Assembly (NCBI GenBank): GCA_033853925.1
Contig: JAWOLC010000001.1
Coordinates: 62,001-126,000 of the forward strand
DNA from: JANXPZ01 sp033853925
GTDB lineage: Bacteria; Eisenbacteria; RBG-16-71-46
Direction: 5' to 3'
Length of the DNA: 64,000 nucleotides
The stretch's first letter is position 1, and each line of letters begins with the position of its first letter. This document shows, piece by piece, positions 9,493 through 17,036 of this stretch. The position numbers and the translations under genes were made by a program. A model generated the notes under the pieces. It was not told the DNA's origin. It saw only the letters and a list, made by a program, of their open reading frames with translations, and did no database searches.

Positions 9493-11560
9493 GCCGCGCT
9501 CCGTCTCCGAATCCACGTCCGGACGGAGCGGGATCCTCGTCGCGGAATGCTGCGCCCGCCGCGGCTGGCGCGTGAGCCTCTTCGACGAGGAGAGCGGCGC
9601 GGCACGCTGGGTGGATGCGGCGGCTTCGCTCCCCGTCGCCGGCTCCGACCCGTTGGCCCGGCCCGAACGCTTCGCGGCCAGGATCCTCGATCACCTCTCT
9701 CCGGGCGCAGTCTCGGCGATCGTCGTCGTGGATCCCCCGGCGCCGAACCCTCTCCTGGCCCGGGCGGAGACGCTCGCCACTCGTCCCGTCCCGGTCCTAC
9801 GGGTTCCCGGTTGGCTCGCGGCCGCCTACGCCGTGCCGAGCGGGGCTGCGCCCTTCGCCTTCCTGGTCGTCGGCACGACCACTCGCTTCTGCACGCTCCA
9901 ACGCCGGGACTGCACGCCCTTGGAGATCCTCGGGGCGCAGGAGCTGGACGGCGGCGACAGCACCGACGCGACCCAGGGGCGGCCCCGCCCCACCGGCGCG
10001 GCGCACGCGCCTTCGCTCGGCCGCTCGCCGCGCGCCCGCGGCGTCAGAGGAGGGCGCGCAGCGGAGGGGCCGCAGCCCTCGCTGCTCACCCCGGAAGCGG
10101 CCGCGAGAGCACGGTTGGCAGCGCGGGCTCTCGCTCGCATCCTGACACCACTCCGGGAATCCCTGGCCCGGGTGAGGGAGAGCACGGATCTCAGGCTCCT
10201 GGCGTACTGCGGCCAGGTGCTCGAAGGCTTGCCCGTCGAGGTGGATGGGACGCTCCTGCAGGCGTTGCCGGGGAACGGCTCGTCGCCGCGGCTGCCCGTG
10301 CTCGGGGTCGCGGATGTCGCCTCCCGACACGCGGGAGCCGCGCTCTGCGCCCGCAGCGTGATCGGGCGACCAGGGGTGCGGATCGCCGACGGCCCGGAGG
10401 CCCTGGAGCTGCACCTGAGGGCCGAGCAATCCCTCGGGTACGTCGTGGTGCATCCCGCCCGCCCCGCCTTCGACCTCGAGGATCGAAGCCTGGCCCGCCT
10501 GGTCGCGGCCCGTCCCGTGCTCGCGGCCATCGACCGAAGGGTGCACGAGATCTACGGTGCCTCCTTCCGGCGCTATGCGGATCGCCATCTGGATTGCCTC
10601 GGCACCGTGTTGGTGGACGCCGACGAGAGACGCAAGACCTGGGACCAGGCCGGTGCGCTGTGCGATGCGGCCGTGGAGAGGCACTTGCCACGGAATGGAG
10701 TCTTCCTGGCCATCGGGGGCGGCGTCACCCTGGACCTCGTCGGCTTCGTGGCCAGCATCTACCGACGCGGCGTGGGCTACGTGCGCGTCCCGACCACCCT
10801 CGTCGCCATCGTGGACGCCGCGATGGGGGTCAAGCAGGCGATCAACGTGCCGGGGCACAAGAACCTGCTCGGGGCCTTCTATCCCCCCATCGGCAGCGTC
10901 AACGACCCGCGCTTCCTGCGCACGCTCGCGAAGCGGGACCTGGCCTGTGGCTTGGCGGAGATCCTCAAGATCGCCATCGTCAAGGATGCGGGGCTCTTCG
11001 CCCTCCTGGAGTCGCACGCCGCCGAGCTGATGGCATCGCACTTCGACAGCCCCGCCGAGGCGGCAACCCAGGTCCTGATCCGCGCCGAGACCCTGATGAT
11101 GGAGGAGCTTCAGCCGAACCTGTTCGAGAGCGATCTGCGGCGGCTGGTGGATTTCGGCCACACCTTCAGCCCCACGCTCGAGGTCATGAGCGGCTATCGG
11201 CTCGCGCACGGGGAGGCGGTGGCCGTGGACATCGTGCTCTCGACCCTCATCGCGGTGGGCAGGCGCATCTGCCCGGCCCAGGTCCTCGAGAGGATCGTGA
11301 ACGCGTTCCACGCCGTGGGGCTGCCGCCGGACCCGGGTCCGATCGGCCTTGACGACCTTCGCTGGGCGCTGGCCAGCAGCCGGGCGCATCGGGCGGGGCG
11401 ACTGAACCTCGTGGTCCCCGAGGGCGTCGGCCGGGCCGCGTTCCTCGAGGGCGTCGGCGACGTGGAGCTCGAGAAGGCGGTGCTCGAACTCCGCCATCTG
11501 CTCGTGCCCGGGGCGACTCTCGTTCAGCCAGTGGACGACGCGTGCCATCGGCTCCGCTGA
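9449..11560 (+). CDS. Sugar phosphate cyclase (2-epi-5-epi-valiolone synthase-like) with unassigned N-terminal half
   Basis: Up to 703 residues. The C-terminal part (about 325-690) is a dehydroquinate-synthase-fold sugar phosphate cyclase: GGGVTLDLVGF from Gly423 (NAD and metal region), RVPTTLVAIVDAAMGVK, then N-x-PGHKN with His470-Lys471-Asn472, LAEILKIA and DFGHTFSP. The G-V-K...GHKN pattern follows the C7-cyclitol cyclases (EEVS/EVS), whereas dehydroquinate synthases read GGKTGVN...GKN. Such enzymes cyclise a heptulose phosphate, usually sedoheptulose 7-phosphate, with NAD+ and a divalent metal. Residues 30-320 match no family I recognise and include VVGTTTRF and a low-complexity linker near 175-205. 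The ATG at 9449 overlaps the cupin and the first 28 residues look non-native; GTG at 9572 is an alternative. Its stop overlaps the next start by 19 bp. Confidence 0.75.
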   Translation: MTTRPRSSSFRSAPRPRSVSESTSGRSGILVAECCARRGWRVSLFDEESGAARWVDAAASLPVAGSDPLARPERFAARILDHLSPGAVSAIVVVDPPAPNPLLARAETLATRPVPVLRVPGWLAAAYAVPSGAAPFAFLVVGTTTRFCTLQRRDCTPLEILGAQELDGGDSTDATQGRPRPTGAAHAPSLGRSPRARGVRGGRAAEGPQPSLLTPEAAARARLAARALARILTPLRESLARVRESTDLRLLAYCGQVLEGLPVEVDGTLLQALPGNGSSPRLPVLGVADVASRHAGAALCARSVIGRPGVRIADGPEALELHLRAEQSLGYVVVHPARPAFDLEDRSLARLVAARPVLAAIDRRVHEIYGASFRRYADRHLDCLGTVLVDADERRKTWDQAGALCDAAVERHLPRNGVFLAIGGGVTLDLVGFVASIYRRGVGYVRVPTTLVAIVDAAMGVKQAINVPGHKNLLGAFYPPIGSVNDPRFLRTLAKRDLACGLAEILKIAIVKDAGLFALLESHAAELMASHFDSPAEAATQVLIRAETLMMEELQPNLFESDLRRLVDFGHTFSPTLEVMSGYRLAHGEAVAVDIVLSTLIAVGRRICPAQVLERIVNAFHAVGLPPDPGPIGLDDLRWALASSRAHRAGRLNLVVPEGVGRAAFLEGVGDVELEKAVLELRHLLVPGATLVQPVDDACHRLR

Positions 11561-12549
11561 CCATCGTCGCCGATCTCGGCGGGACCTACATCCGCTGCGC
11601 GGTGCTGACGCCGACAGGGACGTTGACCGGGCAGAAGCGCACGCGTCTGCGCGCCCCCGAGGCCCGCGCCGGCGGCCTGCTCGTCTGGGAAGAGGTCATC
11701 TCCGCCCTCGCCGACTTTGCCGCCAGCGTGGAGGGTGAGGGGCCCATGGCGATCGCCGTCCCGGGGCCGGTTACACGGGACGGAATCCTGCTGAGCACTC
11801 CCACGCTGGCGGCGGATCCGCCGGCCTGCCCGGATCTCGGGGGCATCCTGGAGCGCCGCTCGGGGCGCCGCGTCCTCCTCCTGAACGACTTGTCGGCGGC
11901 GGCCTGGTACTTCGCCTCGGTCCTGCCGGACGTGGATCGCTTCATGGTGATCACGGTCGGGAGCGGGATCGGCAGCAAGGTGTTCGACCGGCATCACGAC
12001 GCGGGCGTGCTCGATGACCGGCCCTACTGCGGAGAGATCGGCCACCTGGTCGCCGACTGGCACGCGGAGGCGCTGCCCTGCGGCTGCGGCGGGCGTGGGC
12101 ACCTCGGGTCCATCGCCTCCGGCCGCGGCATCGAGCGACGTGCCCGGGAGCTGGCCGCGCGGGATCCGGAGAGGTTTCGCGGATCGGCCTGCGGCCGGAC
12201 CGGCATGCGAGCCGCCGAGCTGACGAACGAGGAGCATCTCATCCCCGCGGCGCGCGCCGGGGACGCCTGGAGCCTCGAGGTGGTCCGAGAGTGCACCCGG
12301 CCGTTGGCCCGCGTCCTGGCGGGCGCGGCGCTCACCGTCGGCCTCCAGCGCATCATCATCGTCGGCGGGTTCGCGCAGGCGCTCGGACCGCGCTATCTCG
12401 AGATCCTGCGGGAGGAGGTCGGCCGCCTGTCCGACTACCCGTTCCTGCCGGAGCGCCTGCGCGGGAGCTTCCTCCTGGGCGACGCCGGGATCGAAGCCTG
12501 TCTTCTCGGGGCCGGCGTGTTCGCCCGACGCGCGCAGGGAGAGACATGA
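11542..12549 (+). CDS. ROK-family sugar or cyclitol kinase
   Basis: 335 residues, GTG start at 11542, inside the end of the cyclase gene. The ASKHA ATP-binding fold is clear: DLGGTYIRCAV (phosphate 1), VPGPV, LLNDLSAAAWYF (catalytic Asp), VGSGIGSKVF (phosphate 2), then EIGHLVADWH and a zinc-knuckle region PCGCGGRGH where the third usual Cys is His. A final IIIVGGFAQALG is the adenosine motif. ROK kinases phosphorylate hexoses, and members of this family act as C7-cyclitol kinases in validamycin and acarbose biosynthesis (ValC, AcbM). Co-translation with an EEVS-like cyclase makes a cyclitol kinase the best inference; glucokinase or an N-acetylhexosamine kinase are alternatives. Confidence 0.8.
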   Translation: MPSAPLTIVADLGGTYIRCAVLTPTGTLTGQKRTRLRAPEARAGGLLVWEEVISALADFAASVEGEGPMAIAVPGPVTRDGILLSTPTLAADPPACPDLGGILERRSGRRVLLLNDLSAAAWYFASVLPDVDRFMVITVGSGIGSKVFDRHHDAGVLDDRPYCGEIGHLVADWHAEALPCGCGGRGHLGSIASGRGIERRARELAARDPERFRGSACGRTGMRAAELTNEEHLIPAARAGDAWSLEVVRECTRPLARVLAGAALTVGLQRIIIVGGFAQALGPRYLEILREEVGRLSDYPFLPERLRGSFLLGDAGIEACLLGAGVFARRAQGET

Positions 12550-13820
12550 AGGTCGTGGTCCTGGGCGGCAGCGCCTTCAGCACCCCGGCGCTGTTCGCGA
12601 GCCTCGCCCACGTCCCGGAGCCTCCCGCCGTCCAGCTCAGGCTCGTGGCCCGTGACGGCCGGGCCCTGGAGGCCATCCGGCGGGCGGCGGAGATCATGAG
12701 CGCGGGCAGTCCGCTGCGCCTCGAGACGAAGGCCGTGGAATCGACACCCTCGGCCGACGATCTCGCGGGCGCCGACATCGTCCTGATCCAGGTCCGCGTC
12801 GGCGGCTTCGCGGGCCGCTCCTGGGACGAGTCCTTCCCGCCCACCTGCGGGATCCCCGGCGACGAGGGCCTGGGCCCGGGCGGGCTCTCGGCGGCCCTGC
12901 GCTCGTGGCCGACCATCGAGCGGCTCCTGGAGGTGGTCCAACGCGCGGCGCCGCGCAGCCTCGTGCTGATGCTCTCTTCTCCGGTCGGCCTCTTCGTCAG
13001 GGCCGCGCTCACCCGCTTCCCGGCACTCTCGGTCGCCGGCATCTGCGAGCTGCCCTGGACCACCTTGCGTGGGGTGTGCGAGGTGGCGGGGTGTCCGCCC
13101 GAGAAGTGCCGGTTCGGTTACCTCGGCCTCAGCCATCTCGGCTGGTTCCACCGGATCGCGGACGACGGACGCGACCTCGTCGAGGCCTACGCCCGGACTC
13201 GAGTCGAATCTCCCGTCTTTCCCTCGGCCGATCTGATCCGGCGGGTGGGTGCCATCCCGACCTCCTACTTGCGGCTCCACTACGATCGGGAGAGCGTTCT
13301 CGCCGAGCAGCGACGCCGGCCGAGACCGCGCGGAGGAGAGCTGGAGGAGCTGCGCCGAGAGGCGCTCCGCGTCTACGCCACCGCGCCGCCGGAGGGGATC
13401 GCGGCGGCCCTGGCGCGGCGTCCGGCGCCCTGGTACGAGCACGCGGTCGTGCCCTTCCTTCTCGGGCACTGCGGCCGGGCCGTGCGCACACCCGTGTTCC
13501 TGACCGTACGGCAGAGCGGAGCCGTGCCGGGGTTCCCGGACGACGAGGTCCTCGAGATCCCTCACTGTCTGGAAGGCGGGCGGTGGCGGCCCAGGGCGTC
13601 GGTCGGGGAGGGGCCCATCCAGGTGCGGGGGCTGCTGACCCGCTTCGTGGTCTTCGAGAGGAGCGCCACCAAGGCCCTGCTGGATCCCGAGGCGGGCCGC
13701 GTGGAGGAGGCGCTGGCCGAGCACCCCTGGGTCCCGGACCGCCGGACGGCGAGCGTCCTGGCGGGGAAGATCGCCGACTACTCGGGCCCCGGCGCCGCGC
13801 GTGGAGTCGCGAGGGGATAG
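12546..13820 (+). CDS. GH4-like NAD-dependent enzyme
   Basis: 424 residues, ATG at 12546 overlapping the kinase stop as ATGA. An N-terminal Rossmann motif (GGSAFSTPALF, residues 7-17) and the segment ADIVLIQVRVGG are as in glycoside hydrolase family 4. GIPGDEGLGPGGLSAALR (about 102-119) matches the family's G-x-E-TxGPGG region. Cys167 (ICELPW) and His197 (GLSHLGW) are the expected divalent-metal ligands. The usual substrate-contacting T-N-P motif appears as S-S-P at 144-146, so the substrate may be unusual. GH4 enzymes use NAD+ and Mn2+ in a redox-elimination mechanism at C3. Here a cyclitol oxidation, epimerisation or glycoside cleavage is plausible. The 3' end overlaps the convergent 2H phosphoesterase gene by 43 bp. 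Confidence 0.75.
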   Translation: MKVVVLGGSAFSTPALFASLAHVPEPPAVQLRLVARDGRALEAIRRAAEIMSAGSPLRLETKAVESTPSADDLAGADIVLIQVRVGGFAGRSWDESFPPTCGIPGDEGLGPGGLSAALRSWPTIERLLEVVQRAAPRSLVLMLSSPVGLFVRAALTRFPALSVAGICELPWTTLRGVCEVAGCPPEKCRFGYLGLSHLGWFHRIADDGRDLVEAYARTRVESPVFPSADLIRRVGAIPTSYLRLHYDRESVLAEQRRRPRPRGGELEELRREALRVYATAPPEGIAAALARRPAPWYEHAVVPFLLGHCGRAVRTPVFLTVRQSGAVPGFPDDEVLEIPHCLEGGRWRPRASVGEGPIQVRGLLTRFVVFERSATKALLDPEAGRVEEALAEHPWVPDRRTASVLAGKIADYSGPGAARGVARG

Positions 13821-14536
13821 GGACCGGCTTCGCGAATCCGGGAGCGCATCCCGTACCAGTTCGGCCCCCAGGTCAGCCAGACCGCCCCCACGGTCCAGCG
13901 CAGATCCCGCTCGGGCTCGAGAGCCGAGAGACGCTCGAGCCAGCGCCCCTCTGGCACCTCGAGAGGCCGCAGATAGCGCGCGAAGGTGACGTGCGCCACG
14001 CTCCGCTCGTACCGCTCCTCCGTGTCGACGCCGAGGTCGCGAAGCCGCTCGACGATCCGTCGCCGCACCTCCTCCAGCCCGCCGTCCGCCGGGAGGAGGC
14101 TCAGCGCGCAGCCCCCGCGATCGTAGAGCACGCTCGGGTGCACGAGGCCGAAGACGTGCAGGCCGTCGAGCAGGGCGCTCATCAGCGGCTGAACGCGCCG
14201 GGCAACCGCATCCGCCTCCTCCTCGCCGCGGCTATGGCGGATCTCCACCAGCGTGAGGTGCAGATCCTCGGGAGGGTAGTAGTACTGGCTCGGCTCCAGC
14301 TCCCGCAGCGATGCCGCCAGCGTGGAGATCGCGCGCCGCACCTCGTCGGGCGGCCGCCCGACGAGGTTCACGCCGTGCCGCGCGTCGCCTCCTCGGGCCG
14401 CGAGCTGCTCCGCCAGGGTGCGATCGATCCAGGGTCCCCGCTCGCGCAGGTCGCGCAGGCCGCGCTCGCGGAGCCGGGCGACCTGCGTCCGGAAGGCTCC
14501 GAGGTCCTTCGCAGGATCAGGCGGTCCGCCGGCCAT
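13778..14536 (-). CDS. LigT/2'-5' RNA ligase-like 2H phosphoesterase
   Basis: 252 residues. Two H-x-T-x motifs, HLTL (near residue 95) and HVTF (near 195), define the 2H phosphoesterase superfamily, which hydrolyses or forms 2'-5' or 2',3'-cyclic phosphodiester bonds. The first 60 residues are an extra helical region with ARHGVNLVGRPP. It is the last gene of a minus-strand row behind a sugar transferase and a methyltransferase (69-bp gap), so it may be co-transcribed with a glycan operon. A role there is not known; RNA repair or nucleotide processing are alternatives. The family call rests on both motifs and the fold spacing. Confidence 0.75.
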   Translation of the reverse strand: MAGGPPDPAKDLGAFRTQVARLRERGLRDLRERGPWIDRTLAEQLAARGGDARHGVNLVGRPPDEVRRAISTLAASLRELEPSQYYYPPEDLHLTLVEIRHSRGEEEADAVARRVQPLMSALLDGLHVFGLVHPSVLYDRGGCALSLLPADGGLEEVRRRIVERLRDLGVDTEERYERSVAHVTFARYLRPLEVPEGRWLERLSALEPERDLRWTVGAVWLTWGPNWYGMRSRIREAGPYPLATPRAAPGPE

Positions 14537-14605
14537 CGGAGCCTCGAGCCTCGTCCAAGGGTGCGGCGTGCGCGCGGGCCCGCGGCGCCGCCGAGCCGCT
14601 GCTTC

Positions 14606-15331
14606 TCACAGCCCGCGCCCCTCCGAGACCATGCCGAAGCCGCGGGCGATGGTCAGGAGATCGCACTTCAGCAATCCCAGGGCCGGAAGCCGCGCGCACT
14701 TCTCCGCGTAGTCGTACTCGTACGTCGCATCCGGGAATTCGGGGGTGGACTTGCGCACGTGCGTCTCGCTGAAGAGTCCCGCCGTCATGAGCCTGCGCAC
14801 GACGTGACCCTGCTGGAGACCGACTTGGTAATGATGCCAGGCCAGGGCGCGCGGGCCCACCAGGCTCATCTCCCCCCGCAGGATGTTCCACGCCTGGGGC
14901 AGCTCGTCCAGGTAGAACTTCTTGAGCAGGCGCCCCACGCAGGTGAGGTTCGCGGGTTCGTGCTCCGACGGATACAGACGGTAGTCGTGCCGCCGCAGGA
15001 GCCGCCCGGGCATGCCCGCGACCGTCATCACGCGGAACTTGTACTTCAGGAACTTCCTTCCCCGGGTGGCGCTGATGTACGGTGCGAGCAGCGGCCCCCG
15101 GTGCTCCGGATGCACGGCTCCGTCCACCCGCATCGCCAGCAGGATCAGCAGCCACAGGGGCGAGGTGAGGACGAGCGCGGCCAGCGAGACGGCCTGGTCG
15201 AAGATCCGCTTGCCGGCCCGGACGGGAAGGGGGCTGGTCCGCGCGAAGATCTCCCGGTAGCGCTCGAGGAGTTCGGGGCTCGGCGGGCGATAGCGGTACC
15301 CGGCGAGAGTCCCTTGCCGAGGTCCCCTCAC
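14606..15331 (-). CDS. Bacterial sugar transferase (polyprenyl-phosphate glycosyl-1-phosphate transferase-like)
   Basis: 241 residues from GTG at 15331, which overlaps the stop of the upstream methyltransferase as GTGA. There is one strong membrane-associated helix after KRIFDQAVSL (about 40-65), then KFLKYKFRVM and the family signature FYLDELPQAWNILRGEMSLVGPR (the central part of WcaJ/PglC-type enzymes). This class transfers a sugar 1-phosphate from a nucleotide sugar to undecaprenyl phosphate and starts assembly of O-antigen, capsule or glycoprotein glycans. It has only the catalytic part and not the large N-terminal multi-helix domain of WbaP. Sugar specificity cannot be read. Confidence 0.85.
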   Translation of the reverse strand: MRGPRQGTLAGYRYRPPSPELLERYREIFARTSPLPVRAGKRIFDQAVSLAALVLTSPLWLLILLAMRVDGAVHPEHRGPLLAPYISATRGRKFLKYKFRVMTVAGMPGRLLRRHDYRLYPSEHEPANLTCVGRLLKKFYLDELPQAWNILRGEMSLVGPRALAWHHYQVGLQQGHVVRRLMTAGLFSETHVRKSTPEFPDATYEYDYAEKCARLPALGLLKCDLLTIARGFGMVSEGRGL

Positions 15332-16563
15332 GGATAGACCTCGACCCGGGGCAGGGGAAACACCATCCGGCCGCCCCTCGCGAGATGCGCCTCCTCGCGC
15401 GCCAGGAACTCCTCCCGGAACGCCCAGGGCAGGACCAGGTACGCGTGGGGTCGCATCGAGCGAGAGGTCTCCTCGGACACGATCGGAATCCGACCGTACC
15501 CCATCTGGCGCCCGTGCTTCTCGGGGTTCCGATCCGCCACTACCTGGATGCCCGGCCAGTCCAGCCACTGCAGCAGCGTGTTCCCCTTCGTGCTGGCGCC
15601 GTAGGCGTGCACCGGACCGCCCTCGGCGACCCGCTCCAGTGCGCGCCTCGCTTCGCCACGCCAACTCACGACCCGGGCCGCGAATTCACGCCAGGCGGCC
15701 CGCGTCAGCCAGCGCTCGGCTTCGAGGAACGCCTCGACCTCCGGCCCGGCCTCCGCTCGGCCATCCTCCCGCATGGCGGCCAGGCGCACCGAGCCGCCGT
15801 TGCTGGGAGTCCACTCCACCCGGACGACTCGCAGGCCGTTCGTCTGGTAGAGCGAGAGCAGCGCGCGAAGGTCGTAGTAGCAGAGGTGCTCGTGGCAGAC
15901 GCTGTCGAAGGCCAGGGAACGGACCAGGTCGGGAGCATAGCCGAGCTGGTTCACCCAGACGCCCGAGGGTGCGAGGATGTCCCGCACGCCGCGCACGAAT
16001 TCCCCCGGATCCTCCACGTCGTAGAACATCGCCACGCTGGTCACGACGTCGGCCGCCCGCTTCCCCACGAGGAGGGGATCGAAGTAGTCCCGGATCAGCA
16101 GGTCGGCGCCGGCGGGCACCACGTTCTGGGCGGGCTCGAAGGCCATGCGCTGATAGGTGGGAGGGACGAACGAGAACAGCGTCCCGTCGTTCGCGCCGAT
16201 GTCCACCCACAGACCACCTGCCCCCGAGGCCGTGGATTCGACGAAACGGACGACGTCGCGGAGCTCCGCGCGCATGGTCGCGTTCGTCCCGCTGCGATAC
16301 CAGTACTCGCGGTAGAGGCTGTCGGCGCCGACCGTGTGGCGGAGCTGGGCCAGTCCGCAGCCTTCGCAGACCACCAGGTCCAGTGGGGCGAGCGGCGGGT
16401 CCGGGTCGCCGGGCCTGGGGAAGCGCACTACGCGGACACCGCCCAGACTCAAGATGGGAGCCAGCCCCGGGGCGTCGCACAAGCGGCAGGTGGCGCGCTC
16501 GCTGACGTCGAAGGCAGGCTCGGCAAGAGATTGCCGCTGGTCCAGAGCGCCGAGGACACTCAC
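15328..16563 (-). CDS. SAM-dependent sugar C-methyltransferase-like protein
   Basis: 411 residues. The N-terminus has a zinc-binding CRLC...CEGCGLAQL pair (about 26-60), followed by a class I SAM methyltransferase core with WVDIGANDGTLFSFV near residue 118 and VTSVAMFYDVEDP. The C-terminal domain contains YGASTKGNTLLQW and ends in LPRVEVYP. This three-part plan is that of the NovU/TylC3-like C-methyltransferases that methylate keto-deoxysugars bound to nucleotides. It overlaps the sugar transferase by 4 bp, so both are probably co-expressed for synthesis of a branched or methylated surface sugar. ATG at 16563 follows a 473-bp divergent region. Confidence 0.85.
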   Translation of the reverse strand: MSVLGALDQRQSLAEPAFDVSERATCRLCDAPGLAPILSLGGVRVVRFPRPGDPDPPLAPLDLVVCEGCGLAQLRHTVGADSLYREYWYRSGTNATMRAELRDVVRFVESTASGAGGLWVDIGANDGTLFSFVPPTYQRMAFEPAQNVVPAGADLLIRDYFDPLLVGKRAADVVTSVAMFYDVEDPGEFVRGVRDILAPSGVWVNQLGYAPDLVRSLAFDSVCHEHLCYYDLRALLSLYQTNGLRVVRVEWTPSNGGSVRLAAMREDGRAEAGPEVEAFLEAERWLTRAAWREFAARVVSWRGEARRALERVAEGGPVHAYGASTKGNTLLQWLDWPGIQVVADRNPEKHGRQMGYGRIPIVSEETSRSMRPHAYLVLPWAFREEFLAREEAHLARGGRMVFPLPRVEVYP

Positions 16564-17036
16564 ACTGACCTCCCCGCTGCGACACGCAGCGCGGCCCTGC
16601 GCTCGTCGTCGCGGGCAATGCGGGCCCCGGTTCCGCGGCCTGCCTTGTCCTCGAAGACCTTCCCAGGTCGGAGTCGAAGTCGCATCCCCACGCTTGACGA
16701 CGAGCGTCCGCGGGGAATGCCGAGCCTGGCGACTTCCGGCCCCGGGTCTTCCCGGGTCCCCTTGAGCCTAGCACTCGCCCGATGGGGAGCCTAGTGTCCT
16801 GTCCCGGGGCAGGACACCAGCCCGGATCGTGGCCTGGGCGCCGCGAGGCGGCCGCGAACGAAGACTCGAGCGACCGGGGTCGATCGGCCCGGAGGTGCCG
16901 CGACGCTCGGGAATCCTGTGGACCCGAGCGTCCGGCGGGTGATAGGTTGCAGCATGAAAGGGTGCGGGTGCCTGTTCCCGTGCCCGCATCCCCGCTGGCG
17001 CCACACGGGGTCGAAACGGTCGACGAGGCTGCACCG
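16564..17036. other. Divergent intergenic region, 473 bp, with a large palindrome
   Basis: It lies between the minus-strand methyltransferase and the plus-strand GT-C protein. It holds a duplicated CCCGGGTC (16741 and 16751), two copies of GAGCCTAG (16764-16771 and 16787-16794), and the near-perfect palindrome at 16791-16820. No gene is convincing: an upstream extension of the GT-C frame to 16782 is Arg/Pro-rich and would run through the palindrome. Confidence 0.5.
16791..16820. repeat. 30-bp near-perfect palindrome
   Basis: GTGTCCTG (16794-16801) and CAGGACAC (16810-16817) are exact inverted copies around a T-CCCGGG-G centre, and the outer CT/AG also pair, with one A/C mismatch. It could be an operator for the divergent glycan genes, a dispersed palindromic repeat, or the end of a miniature element. 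Nothing else in the window matches it by eye. Confidence 0.7.

Noticed and set aside
9449..11560. A plain 3-dehydroquinate synthase (aroB) call
   Set aside because: The catalytic region follows the GVK...GHKN pattern of EEVS-type cyclases, not GGKTGVN, and no shikimate genes are adjacent.
12905..15337. An 810-residue plus-strand frame across the GH4 gene, the LigT-like gene and the sugar transferase
   Set aside because: It runs through three genes with clear family motifs in other frames.
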